A stretch of DNA of 64,000 nucleotides from Citrobacter arsenatis (GCF_004353845.1 NZ_CP037864.1:2914001-2978000), one strand, 5' to 3'. Shown: positions 1 to 9,290, counted from the stretch's first letter. Notes: generated by a model from the letters alone, not told the origin. Program-made: numbers and translations.

Positions 1-298
1 GGTAGGTATTACCTATCAGCACTCTGAACTGACGCTTTTTGGCGGCCAGATCGACTTCACGAGCCAGAGCAGCGAAGCTGGGATTCACAATCGACGGCAC
101 CAGCAGGCCAATCATTTTAGCCTGCCCGGTCTTAAGCTGCTGCGCCACCCTATTTGGAAAGTAATTCAGCGTCTGCATACTCTGCTGGATACGCACCAGG
201 GTTTCAGCCCGCATTTGATCGGTACGACCGTTAAGCACATTGGATACCGTACTCACGGAAACACCAGCGTGCTTTGCGACATCACGAATATTCGCCAT
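1..298 (-). CDS. LacI-family transcriptional repressor, N-terminal part
   Basis: Only the first 99 codons lie in the window; the rest runs off the left edge. The start is the ATG at 298. Residues 1-50 form a LacI-type helix-turn-helix: MANIRDVAKHAGVSVSTVSN opens it, followed by VLNGRTDQMRAET and then the hinge-helix region around NRVAQQLKTG. The segment after it (MIGLLVPSIVNPSFAAL) is the usual first strand and helix of the periplasmic-binding-protein-like sugar-binding domain. It is therefore a DNA-binding repressor that responds to a small ligand, probably a sugar. The ligand cannot be told because that domain is cut off. A perfect palindrome about 90 bp upstream fits autoregulation. The family call is safe; the specific regulator is not identified. 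Confidence 0.9.
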   Translation of the reverse strand, partial: MANIRDVAKHAGVSVSTVSNVLNGRTDQMRAETLVRIQQSMQTLNYFPNRVAQQLKTGQAKMIGLLVPSIVNPSFAALAREVDLAAKKRQFRVLIGNTY

Positions 299-387
299 AC
301 CTCTCCTTTACGGTAAATGATGAATGGCGTAAGTCTTTAATACTTGGTATCGCCATTTTCTTTAGATTATGAACTACAACGGTTTAG

Positions 388-399
388 TGTAACGTTACA
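388..399. promoter_or_regulatory. LacI-family-type palindromic operator
   Basis: The 12-bp perfect palindrome TGTAACGTTACA has the central CG dyad typical of operators bound by LacI/GntR/PurR-type repressors. It lies about 90 bp upstream of the LacI-family gene that starts at 298, so autoregulation is the simplest reading. This is inference from the motif and position. Confidence 0.5.
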
Positions 400-940
400 G
401 GCCACACTGTCAATGCAAGGTATCAGCAAGAAAAGACAAATTTGACTGCCATGACAAATGGCAAGTTAAGTACAGGTTGGGATTAATACATCATGACTCA
501 ACGTTCACTATCAGCAGAAAGATGATTTACTCAACAACTCAGGCATGGTACCACTATCAGCCTTTTTCTTGTAACTCTGCCAGCATACTTCAAACGATTA
601 AAGGGGCTGTTTACAGTTTTCTCATCAGAACCTGCAAATTCATCTGGAGCATTATTCCCAGAATACAGCAATAATTAGTTGAAACTACGATAGCTTGCCA
701 AGGTTACCATAATCAAAGTGATTACAGCCGTGAGTATAATAAGAGCATTAAGATCAGTATAATAAGTCACTGTCCTATGCCCTGATAAATATCACCGCCT
801 CATGTGGTTTCATTAAAATTCATGAAAGTTGCAAAAACAGTCATATGTAATAGATAGCTAACTTACGCACCATTGATATATAACATTCATTTAATTGCAT
901 AAGATAAACACGTTAACAATACTAAATCAGAAATATGTAT

Positions 941-973
941 AAAAAAGGAGGCAAAAAAACTTGGTCTCCTTTT
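941..973 (-). terminator. Probable terminator after the triple-RidA gene
   Basis: Read on the minus strand, AAAAGGAG pairs with CTCCTTTT across a 15-nt loop and the 3' arm runs into a T-rich tail. It lies about 85 bp past the stop codon of the RidA-repeat gene. The long loop makes this a moderate call. Confidence 0.45.
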
Positions 974-1056
974 CACAGAAATTAACGTACTTTTACATTA
1001 ATCATCAGCATTAATATGTACTTATGCTTACTTGTATTTTTATAAACGAAAATTTG

Positions 1057-2328
1057 TTATACATTTGGTTTAGTACCTTCAGCATGTGACACAACTGCAT
1101 CTATTTGGATCAAAGCATCGTCAGGTAAAGCTGATACGCCAATAGTTCTTCGTGCAGGAACACTATTAGGGAAGAAAGCAGGATATATTTCATCCACAGC
1201 ATCAATATCTTTGATATTTTTAAGGAAGATATTTACTTTAACCACATCATCCATACTATGATCAATACTTTCTACAATTGCTTTAATATTGTTTAAGCAT
1301 TGTCTCGCTTGCTCTTTAACGCCACCACTCACACATTCTCCAGTTTTAGGGTCTAAAGGTAACTGAGCAGAAATATGATTGTAATGTGAAAAGGCGACAG
1401 ATTGTGTCGATAAAGTACACCGTGGTGCATTTTCTGTATTATTTGTTTTAATAACAATACCATGCCTGTCCTCAACTAGCTGTGGTGGTGTACCGCCTCC
1501 AAATGATGCAACCGCCTCAATTTGTACCAAAGCCCCCATGGGTAAAGCTGCAACTGCAACCGTGGTTCGCGCTGGAACATAAGCAGCGGCTCTGGCGATA
1601 GCTGAGTCAGGAAAGAATGTTGTATAAATCTCATTTAGCTCTTCAATATCCTGGATGTTTTTAAGAAAGATATTTATCTTTACAATGTCATCAAAAGGAA
1701 CATTGATACTTTCTAAAATTGCTTTGATATTTCTTAAACACTGGTAAGCCTGCTCTCTGAGACCGCCAGCAACTAAGCTACTAGTTCCGGGAACAATAGG
1801 CAATTGAGCTGAAAGATTAATGTAATGTGAGAATGCAACTGTTTGAGATGATAAAAAATTTTGTGGCGCACTTTTCGTATTACTTGTTACTTTTATTAGA
1901 TCACCTGCCTGTGGTGCAGCCGGAATAGTTCCTTCCCCGTTTGAAACAATGGCTTCTACCTGTATCAGAGCCTCCATAGGTAAAGCTGTAACGGCTACAA
2001 TAGTCAGCGTTGGAACATATACAGGGAAGAAGCTTTTATAAATACTATTTACGGTATCAAGATCCGTTATATCTTTAAGAAATATTGTTATTTTAACAAT
2101 ATCATCCATAAAATGATTGATACTTTCTACAATAGCCTTGATGTTTTCAAAGCACTGTTCAGTTTGTTTTTTTATACCACCTTCCACTAACTCACCAGAT
2201 ATAGGATTGATCGGCAATTGCGCCGAAAGATTATTATAATGAGAAAAAGCGACTGTCTGGGAGTATGGACCGATGTTCTCAGGGGCTTTTTTTGTATTTC
2301 TTGCTAATACAATATTATAATCATTCAT
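1057..2328 (-). CDS. Protein of three tandem RidA (YjgF/YER057c/UK114) domains
   Basis: 423 residues made of three RidA-like domains with a period of about 140-150: roughly 1-130, 150-278 and 295-423. Single-domain RidA proteins are about 128 residues. RidA deaminates reactive enamines/imines and releases ammonia. Each copy keeps the core signatures (SAQLPI strand, IKAI-ES helix, KI-IFLK strand, ALP-AL-Q turn). Against E. coli RidA the active-site positions are unevenly kept: copy 1 has GPYSQ (Tyr22) but Leu108 where Arg105 belongs; copies 2 and 3 keep the arginine (Arg254, Arg393, in VPAR) but have lost the GPY motif; all three have Gln (123, 269, 408) at the Glu120 position. The protein may be a catalytic variant or a binding scaffold. 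It has no signal peptide, so it is cytoplasmic. It lies downstream of a permease gene and the urease operon on the same strand. Confidence 0.85.
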   Translation of the reverse strand: MNDYNIVLARNTKKAPENIGPYSQTVAFSHYNNLSAQLPINPISGELVEGGIKKQTEQCFENIKAIVESINHFMDDIVKITIFLKDITDLDTVNSIYKSFFPVYVPTLTIVAVTALPMEALIQVEAIVSNGEGTIPAAPQAGDLIKVTSNTKSAPQNFLSSQTVAFSHYINLSAQLPIVPGTSSLVAGGLREQAYQCLRNIKAILESINVPFDDIVKINIFLKNIQDIEELNEIYTTFFPDSAIARAAAYVPARTTVAVAALPMGALVQIEAVASFGGGTPPQLVEDRHGIVIKTNNTENAPRCTLSTQSVAFSHYNHISAQLPLDPKTGECVSGGVKEQARQCLNNIKAIVESIDHSMDDVVKVNIFLKNIKDIDAVDEIYPAFFPNSVPARRTIGVSALPDDALIQIDAVVSHAEGTKPNV

Positions 2329-2554
2329 GACAATACTACCTTATAAGTTAAAATTAAATGAATGCAGAAAGATCTTGAACCTGATCATTTCTGCATTAAT
2401 ACGCTTAAATTGCTTGTAACATTCGAATTTGGGACGGACATATCGTTCTTATCAGGTCCAAAGTATTTGGTCGCAGGTTAACCATCAAATACTATATAGA
2501 TAGCCCAAACAATAAATAGCCTGCCTATGACCGTAGACCTGTCATAAAGTATGG

Positions 2555-3604
2555 TCAGGCAACTTTCTTGGTAGCAGGTTTTTTAAACAGAACTTTATGT
2601 AAATTGTTCTGATATGCAACTGCCGCAAGGACAATAACAACACCAAGTACTTGTATGGAAGTCGGTATTTCACTGAAAAGAATAATGGAAATGATAGCCA
2701 CAGTTGAGATCGGACTAAGTAACAAAAGCCCCGCTACAATAGTAGAGTTCAAGCGAACAGAACCATATTGGACAAACGTCCATGCCACTGCTTGCCCCAA
2801 AATGCCCAGAACAAGCATCCAAAACCAGTTCATGGTAGTGATAGGATCGCCAAGCGTCGTTTCTGGGTTCATTGGGAGCGCACCACTAACCATTACGCCA
2901 TTGACAAGATCAAAACCACGGTCAGAAAAGAACGTCATAAAAATAATAGGGGCAACTAACTGAGCAGCCGTTGCCAATGCCATCGGCTGAACAATTTGTC
3001 TCATATTAACTTTAGTCGCCTTTCGGCTGGTATATAGATAAATACCATAGCAGCAACCGGAGGTCATACCACATAAGGTTCCAAGAATCGCGATATTCAT
3101 CCCGTATACTGTTGATGGCCCTTCTGTAGTCCCACTAGTACCGTCAAAAACGCCTCCAGACATAACAACACCAAGGATCATGATAGGCGCAATAATAAAG
3201 TAACTTTTAGGAATTCTTTCTCTATCGAATAAAAATGCCAGTGCTGGTAAAATAATAATCTGTAGGTTCAGCAGAATTGAAGCAATACCTGACCCTACAT
3301 AAAATATAGAGTAATTCCATGCTGTAAAGTCAATACCTAAAAACAAACCAGCCACAATAGAAAGAATTACTCCTTGCTTGTTTAGCGCACCTATTTTTTT
3401 TACTTCGATATATGCGAATGGCAGCAATGCTATGAGCCCAATTGTACAACGAAGGATAGCCGATGTTGCCGGTTCGAAATTCGACAACTTTACCCAAGGT
3501 GCAGTGAACGCCAGAGCAGCGATACCGATTAGGAGAAGCAGATATGCACGTGCATTCGATGCTCCACTTTGTTGAATATTATTAGTCAAAATTTCCACTC
3601 CCAA
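2555..3604 (-). CDS. EamA/DMT-superfamily permease
   Basis: 349-residue inner-membrane protein with about ten hydrophobic segments arranged as two EamA-like halves, the standard drug/metabolite transporter (RhaT/YdcZ-like) design. It starts with a hydrophilic N-terminus followed by AYLLLLIGIAALAF and ends in a lysine-rich cytosolic tail (KKPATKKVA), matching the positive-inside rule. The substrate cannot be read from sequence. It is downstream of ureD on the same strand (92-bp gap), so it may be co-transcribed with urease or with the RidA-repeat gene. Transport of a nitrogen compound (amine, amino acid, urea derivative) is a guess from context. The composition is AT-rich like the urease genes, suggesting the whole block arrived together. 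Confidence 0.85.
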   Translation of the reverse strand: MGVEILTNNIQQSGASNARAYLLLLIGIAALAFTAPWVKLSNFEPATSAILRCTIGLIALLPFAYIEVKKIGALNKQGVILSIVAGLFLGIDFTAWNYSIFYVGSGIASILLNLQIIILPALAFLFDRERIPKSYFIIAPIMILGVVMSGGVFDGTSGTTEGPSTVYGMNIAILGTLCGMTSGCCYGIYLYTSRKATKVNMRQIVQPMALATAAQLVAPIIFMTFFSDRGFDLVNGVMVSGALPMNPETTLGDPITTMNWFWMLVLGILGQAVAWTFVQYGSVRLNSTIVAGLLLLSPISTVAIISIILFSEIPTSIQVLGVVIVLAAVAYQNNLHKVLFKKPATKKVA

Positions 3605-3696
3605 GTTAAATAAATTATTATTTGCAACAAACAGCCAATCATCTTCTTATATTTATATAAAAAGAACAGATTGTGTCATTTGTTTATTGAGCGATA

Positions 3697-4524
3697 TTAG
3701 TCTTTATAGCTTATAAACTTATTCCATGTATTATTCATTTCTTTCTTTAACAACACCAGATCTGATGCAAGCCATCTAACATTTGCAACTTTACCATCAA
3801 GTATTGAAGCACATACCTTCATGTCGCAAAATTGCTGTAGCCCTTCGTTAAGTTTCCTGATATTCATATTTTGTAAGGCTGGCGTCACAAACCATATCGA
3901 TCCAATATATAAATGCTCCTCAAGCATGCCAGATTGTCCAAGATCCATATGGTCTGGTGAAAACAAAAGAGAGTCATAAATCAAACACTCCCCTTCCATC
4001 CAGACTTGAAAATTCGATTTTACATTGCTGTATTCGAATATTTCCCCACGTTTTTCACGACCAGGAGATAGAATTTCCCCCCACAGAAATGAGGCATCCC
4101 TAGCCATGTGAACAACAGTTTCCCCACGGTATTTTGCCTTTCTGAATGGAATTAGAGCTTCCGTTTTCCACGCCAGACTTGCTTTCGAACCAATCGATAT
4201 ATTAATACATTGCGTGCTCCATTCTCCGTTAAATGCAGGATAGATTTTAGTTGCAGATTGCGGAATAAGACAAACATTTGCTCCTTCTTCAATATCTATT
4301 TCGAAATTATTTTGATCCCCTGCCACTAGCCCTCCGGATGTTTCTACCATATATACAGTAGCCTCCGATGGGTCTGCAGAATTAAGATATAGTGCCCGAC
4401 TAGCCCTAAGCGGGGGTGCCTGATAGCATTGGGCTAAAATCGTTTTATTCTCACGCTTGGCAAATTTCAAATATAAACAACCGTCATGCTGCAATCGCTT
4501 AATTGGAATTTGTTGCCAACTCAT
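3697..4524 (-). CDS. ureD: Urease accessory protein UreD
   Basis: 275 residues, UreD/UreH family. UreD is the scaffold on which UreF and UreG assemble with apo-urease to deliver nickel. Family marks include the early YLKFAKRENKTILAQCYQAP region, VETSGGLVAGDQ, and IPQSATKIYPA. It overlaps the end of ureG by 26 bp, which points to translational coupling, and it is the last gene of the operon. The ureABCEFGD order is that of Yersinia/Morganella/Edwardsiella-type ureases. It differs from the ureDABCEFG order of Klebsiella and enterohaemorrhagic E. coli. Confidence 0.93.
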   Translation of the reverse strand: MSWQQIPIKRLQHDGCLYLKFAKRENKTILAQCYQAPPLRASRALYLNSADPSEATVYMVETSGGLVAGDQNNFEIDIEEGANVCLIPQSATKIYPAFNGEWSTQCINISIGSKASLAWKTEALIPFRKAKYRGETVVHMARDASFLWGEILSPGREKRGEIFEYSNVKSNFQVWMEGECLIYDSLLFSPDHMDLGQSGMLEEHLYIGSIWFVTPALQNMNIRKLNEGLQQFCDMKVCASILDGKVANVRWLASDLVLLKKEMNNTWNKFISYKD

Positions 4525-5134
4525 CAGATATTACCCCCAATAAAATATCAGATTTTATCCAAGCAATTACTTCATCCAAACCTTTTTTTGTTTTAATATC
4601 TGCAAAAACAAATGGTCTTCCACCTCTCGATTTTTTAGTATCACTCCTCATTATCTCAAGATCGACGCCAACATATGGAGCAAGATCCGTTTTATTCACA
4701 ATAAGTAAATCTGAACGTGTAACACCTGGCCCACCTTTTCTCGGAATGTCACCACCTTCAGCCACATCGATGACATAAATAAATGCATCAACTAATTCAG
4801 GGCTGAATGTTGCCGACAGGTTGTCACCACCACTTTCTAAAAGAATAATATCAAGATTTTCAAAACGCTGCTTCAACTCATAAATAGCTTCAAAATTCAT
4901 TGAGGCATCTTCACGAATTGCCGTGTGAGGACATCCTCCAGTTTCGACACCGATAATACGATCGGGAGCAAGCACCTTCTCATTTATTAAAAAGTTAGCA
5001 TCTTCTCGCGTATAAATGTCATTTGTAATAACGGCAATGTTGTATTCTTTTTTTAATTCCTCTGTAAGAATTTTTACAAGTGTTGTTTTACCAGAACCTA
5101 CTGGTCCGCCAATGCCAAGATGTACTGTTCTCAT
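4499..5134 (-). CDS. ureG: Urease accessory GTPase UreG
   Basis: 211 residues, SIMIBI-class GTPase that powers nickel delivery to urease. The P-loop GPVGSGKT is at residues 10-17. The Cys-Pro-His nickel-binding motif is in ETGGCPHTAIRED, and LLIVNKTDL is the guanine-specificity NKxD motif. ESGGDNLSATFSPEL is the family's switch region. The length matches other UreG proteins. A gap of about 145 bp without a gene separates it from ureF upstream; downstream it overlaps ureD. Confidence 0.96.
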   Translation of the reverse strand: MRTVHLGIGGPVGSGKTTLVKILTEELKKEYNIAVITNDIYTREDANFLINEKVLAPDRIIGVETGGCPHTAIREDASMNFEAIYELKQRFENLDIILLESGGDNLSATFSPELVDAFIYVIDVAEGGDIPRKGGPGVTRSDLLIVNKTDLAPYVGVDLEIMRSDTKKSRGGRPFVFADIKTKKGLDEVIAWIKSDILLGVISDELATNSN

Positions 5135-5280
5135 TTTACAATCTCCTCGTAAACTACTTTATTCAGGCTATTAGCCATAATAATTTTTTGCGTGGACATA
5201 ACGGAATATCACTTAATAACAATTCACCTTGACACTAGGATATCTATTTAACGTCATTGTGATATATCTCTTACGCTATA

Positions 5281-6021
5281 TCATGATATGAACAATCGTG
5301 AATGCAAAAACTCATGCTTCATTGATGCAATTTCAAGAGCGATTGAATTGTTATCAAGATCATCCAAATTCAGAGTCATCACCTGCCTTGCTGTTTCTTG
5401 AATAACAGGTAATAAGGTGAAGACCGCTTTCACGCCACTCATTTGCCCAAGTGGAACAGCACGGACAGCATTTTGTACGAGTGCTGTTACGGATGAATAG
5501 AGAAACATCTCAAGGGCCATCTTTACGTCTGCACCTATAATTGCGGCGTAAATGCCATACACTATAGAATAGTGCCCTTTTATTTCCTTGTTCTTGAGCT
5601 TCTCATACCATAACTTAATTAATTCATTATCATTTAATGAGCGAACCGTATGTAAAAACTGCCGTCCCATCATCGCACTGGCTTTCCTTGTTTCAGGAGA
5701 CAGCTTAATACCGTGACATATATTTTCAATATGTATAAGCGATGCTTTATCTTGCTGTTGGGCCAGATAATAGGCCTTCTTAACAAAGATAGCATCTGCA
5801 GATGCAAGATTATATCGAATATACATATCAAGAAATTTTGTTAAATCATTCTCATCCCGTAGAATGTCTTCCTGAATATATGTTTCAATTCCGAAAGAGT
5901 GTGCAAAACTACCAGTTGGAAAAGCCGAATCATGGATTTGAATAAGGTGTAGAAACCATGAATCAGTGTTGGTGCCCCCTATATTTGAATGGTTCTTTGA
6001 ACCTTCTATCAGATTGTACAT
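5281..6021 (-). CDS. ureF: Urease accessory protein UreF
   Basis: UreF regulates the UreG GTPase inside the UreDFG complex. The hallmark is HLIQIHDSAFPTGSFAHSFG near the N-terminus, followed by the all-helical body and AVPLGQMSG near the C-terminus. I choose the ATG at 6021, preceded by GGGAG six bases upstream, giving 246 residues. An ATG 18 bp further up (6039) is also open and has GAGAAG in front of it. Either start lies inside the 3' end of ureE (overlap 59 or 77 bp), so UreE and UreF translation are probably coupled. Confidence 0.93.
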   Translation of the reverse strand: MYNLIEGSKNHSNIGGTNTDSWFLHLIQIHDSAFPTGSFAHSFGIETYIQEDILRDENDLTKFLDMYIRYNLASADAIFVKKAYYLAQQQDKASLIHIENICHGIKLSPETRKASAMMGRQFLHTVRSLNDNELIKLWYEKLKNKEIKGHYSIVYGIYAAIIGADVKMALEMFLYSSVTALVQNAVRAVPLGQMSGVKAVFTLLPVIQETARQVMTLNLDDLDNNSIALEIASMKHEFLHSRLFIS

Positions 6022-6406
6022 AGGTAACTCCCACTTCATTCATTAGCTTCTCAAGTGTATGATCATAACGAACAAGAATTTCATTATCTTCGATAATGCA
6101 TTGAGTATGACGATTTCCTATTTCAAATGCTATCTTACCCATTTCTCGCATTGTCTTAGGTGTTATGACGTACACCCTTTCCAGTTTTGTACGAATCGCA
6201 ACAAGGGTATTCTCATCTTCGTATAAAATATCCCCATAGTGAAGATGAGCACCGTCATCAAGAGAGATAGAAATATTTCTACCGTCTTGTGTTTGCTTAC
6301 GTAGTATTTTTTTATTTAACTCCTCCCATTCAAGCTCAAGCCAATCAATTTTTTTATCTGATAACTTTATATTGCAAAGATTTCCCACTACCTTCGTAAA
6401 AATCAT
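5963..6406 (-). CDS. ureE: Urease nickel metallochaperone UreE
   Basis: 147 residues. The N-terminal half is the peptide-binding domain, and the C-terminal half has the ferredoxin-like metal-binding fold with GNRHTQCIIEDNEILVRYD, where the conserved His of GNRH is a nickel ligand. The protein ends RGHQH rather than in the long poly-His tail of Klebsiella UreE, so nickel storage is expected to be small. The downstream ureF begins inside this gene; ureC lies 72 bp upstream. Confidence 0.94.
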   Translation of the reverse strand: MIFTKVVGNLCNIKLSDKKIDWLELEWEELNKKILRKQTQDGRNISISLDDGAHLHYGDILYEDENTLVAIRTKLERVYVITPKTMREMGKIAFEIGNRHTQCIIEDNEILVRYDHTLEKLMNEVGVTYVQSDRRFKEPFKYRGHQH

Positions 6407-6478
6407 GGCTCATATCCTTTTGCATATTTTTACAAAAACGCTTATAAAACTCACTTGGAACAAATCAAACAACGAGTT

Positions 6479-8191
6479 CTAAAATAAGAAATATTTTTGA
6501 CCCATTGCAATTTCTTCAAGCGGATCGCATTGAATGAGTTCTCCATCAACCTTGACTTCATATGTTTCAGGGTTAATATCAATATCTGGCATCGCATCAT
6601 TCCACTTCATGTCCTTCTTGCCAATATTGCGACAATTTTTAACTGTCCCAATACGACGCTTCAGACCAAGTTTTTCCGGAACACCCTTCTCAATAGAACT
6701 TTTCGACATGAAAGTAATGTTTGTGGCATATTTAGCATTCCCCATTGCCCCAAACATAGGGCGGAACATGACAGGCTGCGGTGTCGGGATAGAAGCACCA
6801 GGATCGCCAAGTTGGCCGTAAGCAATAAAGCCACCTTTAAGCACAGTTTCGGCTTTCACACCAAAGAACATCGGCTGCCAAAGCACCAGATCAGCAAATT
6901 TGCCAACTTCAATAGAACCAATTTCATGAGAAATTCCCTGAGCAATCGCAGGGTTGATTGTATATTTCGCAACATACCTTTTAGCACGTAAATTATCCGA
7001 TTCATTTTTTTCACCGGCCAGTGCACCACGTTGCTTTTTCATCTTATCTGCAGTTTGCCATGTTCTCATGACCATCTCTCCCGCACGTCCCATTGCGAGA
7101 GTGTCGGATGACATGATGCTGATCACACCCAAGTCATGTAAAATATCTTCAGCTGCGATCGTTTCAGGACGAATTCGGGAATCCGCAAAAGCAACATCTT
7201 CAGGTACGTTGTGGCTGAGATGATGGCAGACCATCAGCATATCCAAATGCTCGTCAATCGTATTAACTGTAAAGGGTCTTGTTGGGTTGGTCGATGAAGG
7301 GAGGACATTGGGCTGACCCGCCATCTTCATTATATCAGGGGCATGTCCGCCTCCCGCCCCTTCGACATGGAATGAATGAATTACACGACCATCAATCGCA
7401 CGGAGTGTATCTTCCAGAAATCCAGCTTCATTCAATGTGTCTGTATGAATAGCAACCTGAATATCAGCCAGGTCAGCTACCAGCAAACTGCGGTCAATTG
7501 ACGCTGGTGTTGCTCCCCAGTCTTCATGGATTTTAAGCCCCGCGGCTCCCGCGTCAATTTGCTCCATAAGAGCGTCCAGGGATGAAGCATGACCTTTTCC
7601 TAAAATACCAATATTCACAGGAAAATCTTCAGATGCTTTTAGCATCATTTCAATATTCCACGATCCGGGGGTGATGGTCGTCGCTTTGCTACCTTCCGCA
7701 GGACCTGTACCACCGCCGAATACAGTGGTAGTACCATTCGCCAGGGCCACAGCAAATTGATCCGGTTCAATAAAATGTACATGAGTATCAATTGCACCCG
7801 CTGTAACAATTTTCCCTTCACCAGCGATCACTTCGGTGGCAACGCCACAGATCATATTCGGGGTAACTCCATCCATAATGTCTGGATTGCCCGCTTTACC
7901 AATACCAACAATATATCCGTCTTTAACCCCTATATCGGCTTTGTATATCCCGGTATAGTCAAGAATAAGTGCATTAGTAATCAAAAGATCAAGAACGTTA
8001 TCTTCACGAATGAATGTCCCATTCTGTCCCATACCTTCGCGCAGTACCTTACCACCTCCGAATTTATTCTCATCGCCATAAGTAGTAAAATCTTTCTCAA
8101 TTTCAATCCATAAATCCGTATCAGCCAAACGAACCTGATCCCCTACTGTTGGACCAAAATTATCTGCATACTGCTGTCTGTTATATTTCAT
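6479..8191 (-). CDS. ureC: Urease alpha subunit UreC
   Basis: 570 residues, the catalytic subunit that hydrolyses urea to ammonia and carbamate at a dinickel centre. All active-site residues known from Klebsiella aerogenes UreC are present with a constant offset of three: His137 and His139 (DTHVHF), carbamylated Lys220 (GLKIHEDWG), His249, His275 (SFHVEGAGGGHAPD), Asp363 (SSDTLAMGR) and the general acid His323 (VCHHLSHNVPED). The enzyme should therefore be functional. It starts two bases after the ureB stop, a normal operon arrangement. Base composition is lower in GC than the backbone genes of this window. Confidence 0.97.
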   Translation of the reverse strand: MKYNRQQYADNFGPTVGDQVRLADTDLWIEIEKDFTTYGDENKFGGGKVLREGMGQNGTFIREDNVLDLLITNALILDYTGIYKADIGVKDGYIVGIGKAGNPDIMDGVTPNMICGVATEVIAGEGKIVTAGAIDTHVHFIEPDQFAVALANGTTTVFGGGTGPAEGSKATTITPGSWNIEMMLKASEDFPVNIGILGKGHASSLDALMEQIDAGAAGLKIHEDWGATPASIDRSLLVADLADIQVAIHTDTLNEAGFLEDTLRAIDGRVIHSFHVEGAGGGHAPDIMKMAGQPNVLPSSTNPTRPFTVNTIDEHLDMLMVCHHLSHNVPEDVAFADSRIRPETIAAEDILHDLGVISIMSSDTLAMGRAGEMVMRTWQTADKMKKQRGALAGEKNESDNLRAKRYVAKYTINPAIAQGISHEIGSIEVGKFADLVLWQPMFFGVKAETVLKGGFIAYGQLGDPGASIPTPQPVMFRPMFGAMGNAKYATNITFMSKSSIEKGVPEKLGLKRRIGTVKNCRNIGKKDMKWNDAMPDIDINPETYEVKVDGELIQCDPLEEIAMGQKYFLF

Positions 8192-8193
8192 TT

Positions 8194-8583
8194 TTATTCA
8201 GCTCCTTTAAAACCTAATTTATTGGCTCTCTTGATAATTTCATCACTCCTATCGACTGAACCATTAGTCAAATCACCAACCCCATAAACACAACGATTCC
8301 CCCCCAATTCTACCAACTCAACTTCCATCTCTTCACCAGGTTCGAATCGAACTGCTGTACCCGCAGGGATATTTAACCTCTTGCCAATAGCTCCCTTGCG
8401 GTCAAATGATAGTTGCCGATTTACTTCAACAAAGTGTATGTGCGAACCAACCTGGATTGGACGGTCACCCGTATTTGAAACGCGGATCTTTGCTGTATCA
8501 CGACCAACATTAAGTTCTATAGGATCTTTTGCGAGTCTATATTCACCGGGGATGATATATTTTTTTTCAACATGAGTACTCAC
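8194..8583 (-). CDS. ureB: Urease beta subunit UreB
   Basis: 129 residues, all-beta structural subunit of the urease trimer. Recognisable from GEYRLAKDPIELNVGRDT, the SHIHFVEVN strand, FDRKGAIGKRLNIPAGTAVRFEPG and the C-terminal NGSVD. The length is in the range for stand-alone UreB. Its stop is two bases from the ureC start. Confidence 0.95.
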   Translation of the reverse strand: MSTHVEKKYIIPGEYRLAKDPIELNVGRDTAKIRVSNTGDRPIQVGSHIHFVEVNRQLSFDRKGAIGKRLNIPAGTAVRFEPGEEMEVELVELGGNRCVYGVGDLTNGSVDRSDEIIKRANKLGFKGAE

Positions 8584-8652
8584 TTCAACTTCCCTCCTAT
8601 TATTAATAGATTATATATTTTCAAAGTGCCTACAGGCTTTCTATAACAACAC

Positions 8653-8955
8653 TCAGGAGATAGGATTGTGTACAGTGACAAGTTTTGTTCCATCTGGGAA
8701 AGTGGCTTCCGCCTGTATGTCAGCGATCATTTCTGGAATACCATCCATCACGTCATCTCGTGTCAACACATGTTTTCCAGCCTCCATCAATTCAGCTACT
8801 CTCTTTCCATCACGAGCACCTTCCAAAATAAAGCTGGTGATAATAGCTACCGACTCTGGATAATTTAGCTTCAGGCCTCTCTCCTTGCGCTTCCAGGCCA
8901 ATTCACTTGCCAGAAAAACGAGCATTTTTTCCTTTTCCACTGGATTTAAATACAT
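8653..8955 (-). CDS. ureA: Urease gamma subunit UreA
   Basis: 100 residues, the exact length typical of stand-alone UreA. Family marks: LNPVEKEKMLVFLASELAWKRK, RGLKLNYPE, TSFILEGARDG, DVMDGIPEMI and the C-terminal PDGTKLVTVHNPI. It is the first gene of the urease operon, so the promoter should lie in the AT-rich DNA at 8956 and beyond. No ureR (AraC-type urea-responsive activator) gene adjoins it. Confidence 0.96.
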   Translation of the reverse strand: MYLNPVEKEKMLVFLASELAWKRKERGLKLNYPESVAIITSFILEGARDGKRVAELMEAGKHVLTRDDVMDGIPEMIADIQAEATFPDGTKLVTVHNPIS

Positions 8956-9290
8956 TTATCTTCACCTCATTAATTCTGTGTTTGGAAAAAGCCGGAAAAA
9001 GAGACTATCTTCATCCTTCACTCCTCCCAAGTGATAGACCGAGCGGGTCATATTGCTGTGTTGCCCAAAACGGCTTTACTGGTTTTGTCCAACGTTTTGC
9101 CAGATGTATCCACTGGCTCCTACCCTTTCCTGCTCACTCCCTTAATATCTCTTTACCCCGCTATCGGCACTTCTAGCAACACTATCTATCAATCAGTACA
9201 TTGGTGCTTGGCTGGGTGCTAGCACCGACACAACGAAGAATGCCGCCTCTTTCACGATAAGAATTTTTAACTGCCACAGGCATTAAAAAC

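Larger units (their letters stand above)
299..1056. other. Intergenic region between the LacI-family gene and the RidA-repeat gene
   Basis: AT-rich stretch of about 760 bp. It holds the upstream region of the LacI-family gene (palindrome at 388-399) and, at its right end, a hairpin that may end transcription of the RidA-repeat gene. The open frame at 477-674 (plus, 65 codons) has no visible ribosome site, family resemblance or coding-like composition, so I do not call it. No RNA gene or repeat was recognised. Confidence 0.5.

Noticed and set aside
477..674. 65-codon plus-strand frame in the left intergenic region
   Set aside because: No ribosome site, no recognisable family, AT-rich non-coding look.
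6497..6991. 164-codon frame antisense to ureC
   Set aside because: Lies wholly inside a strongly conserved gene; composition follows from the opposite strand.
8907..9222. Plus-strand frames upstream of and overlapping ureA
   Set aside because: Overlap the ureA start and promoter side, no ribosome site or family; treated as chance frames.
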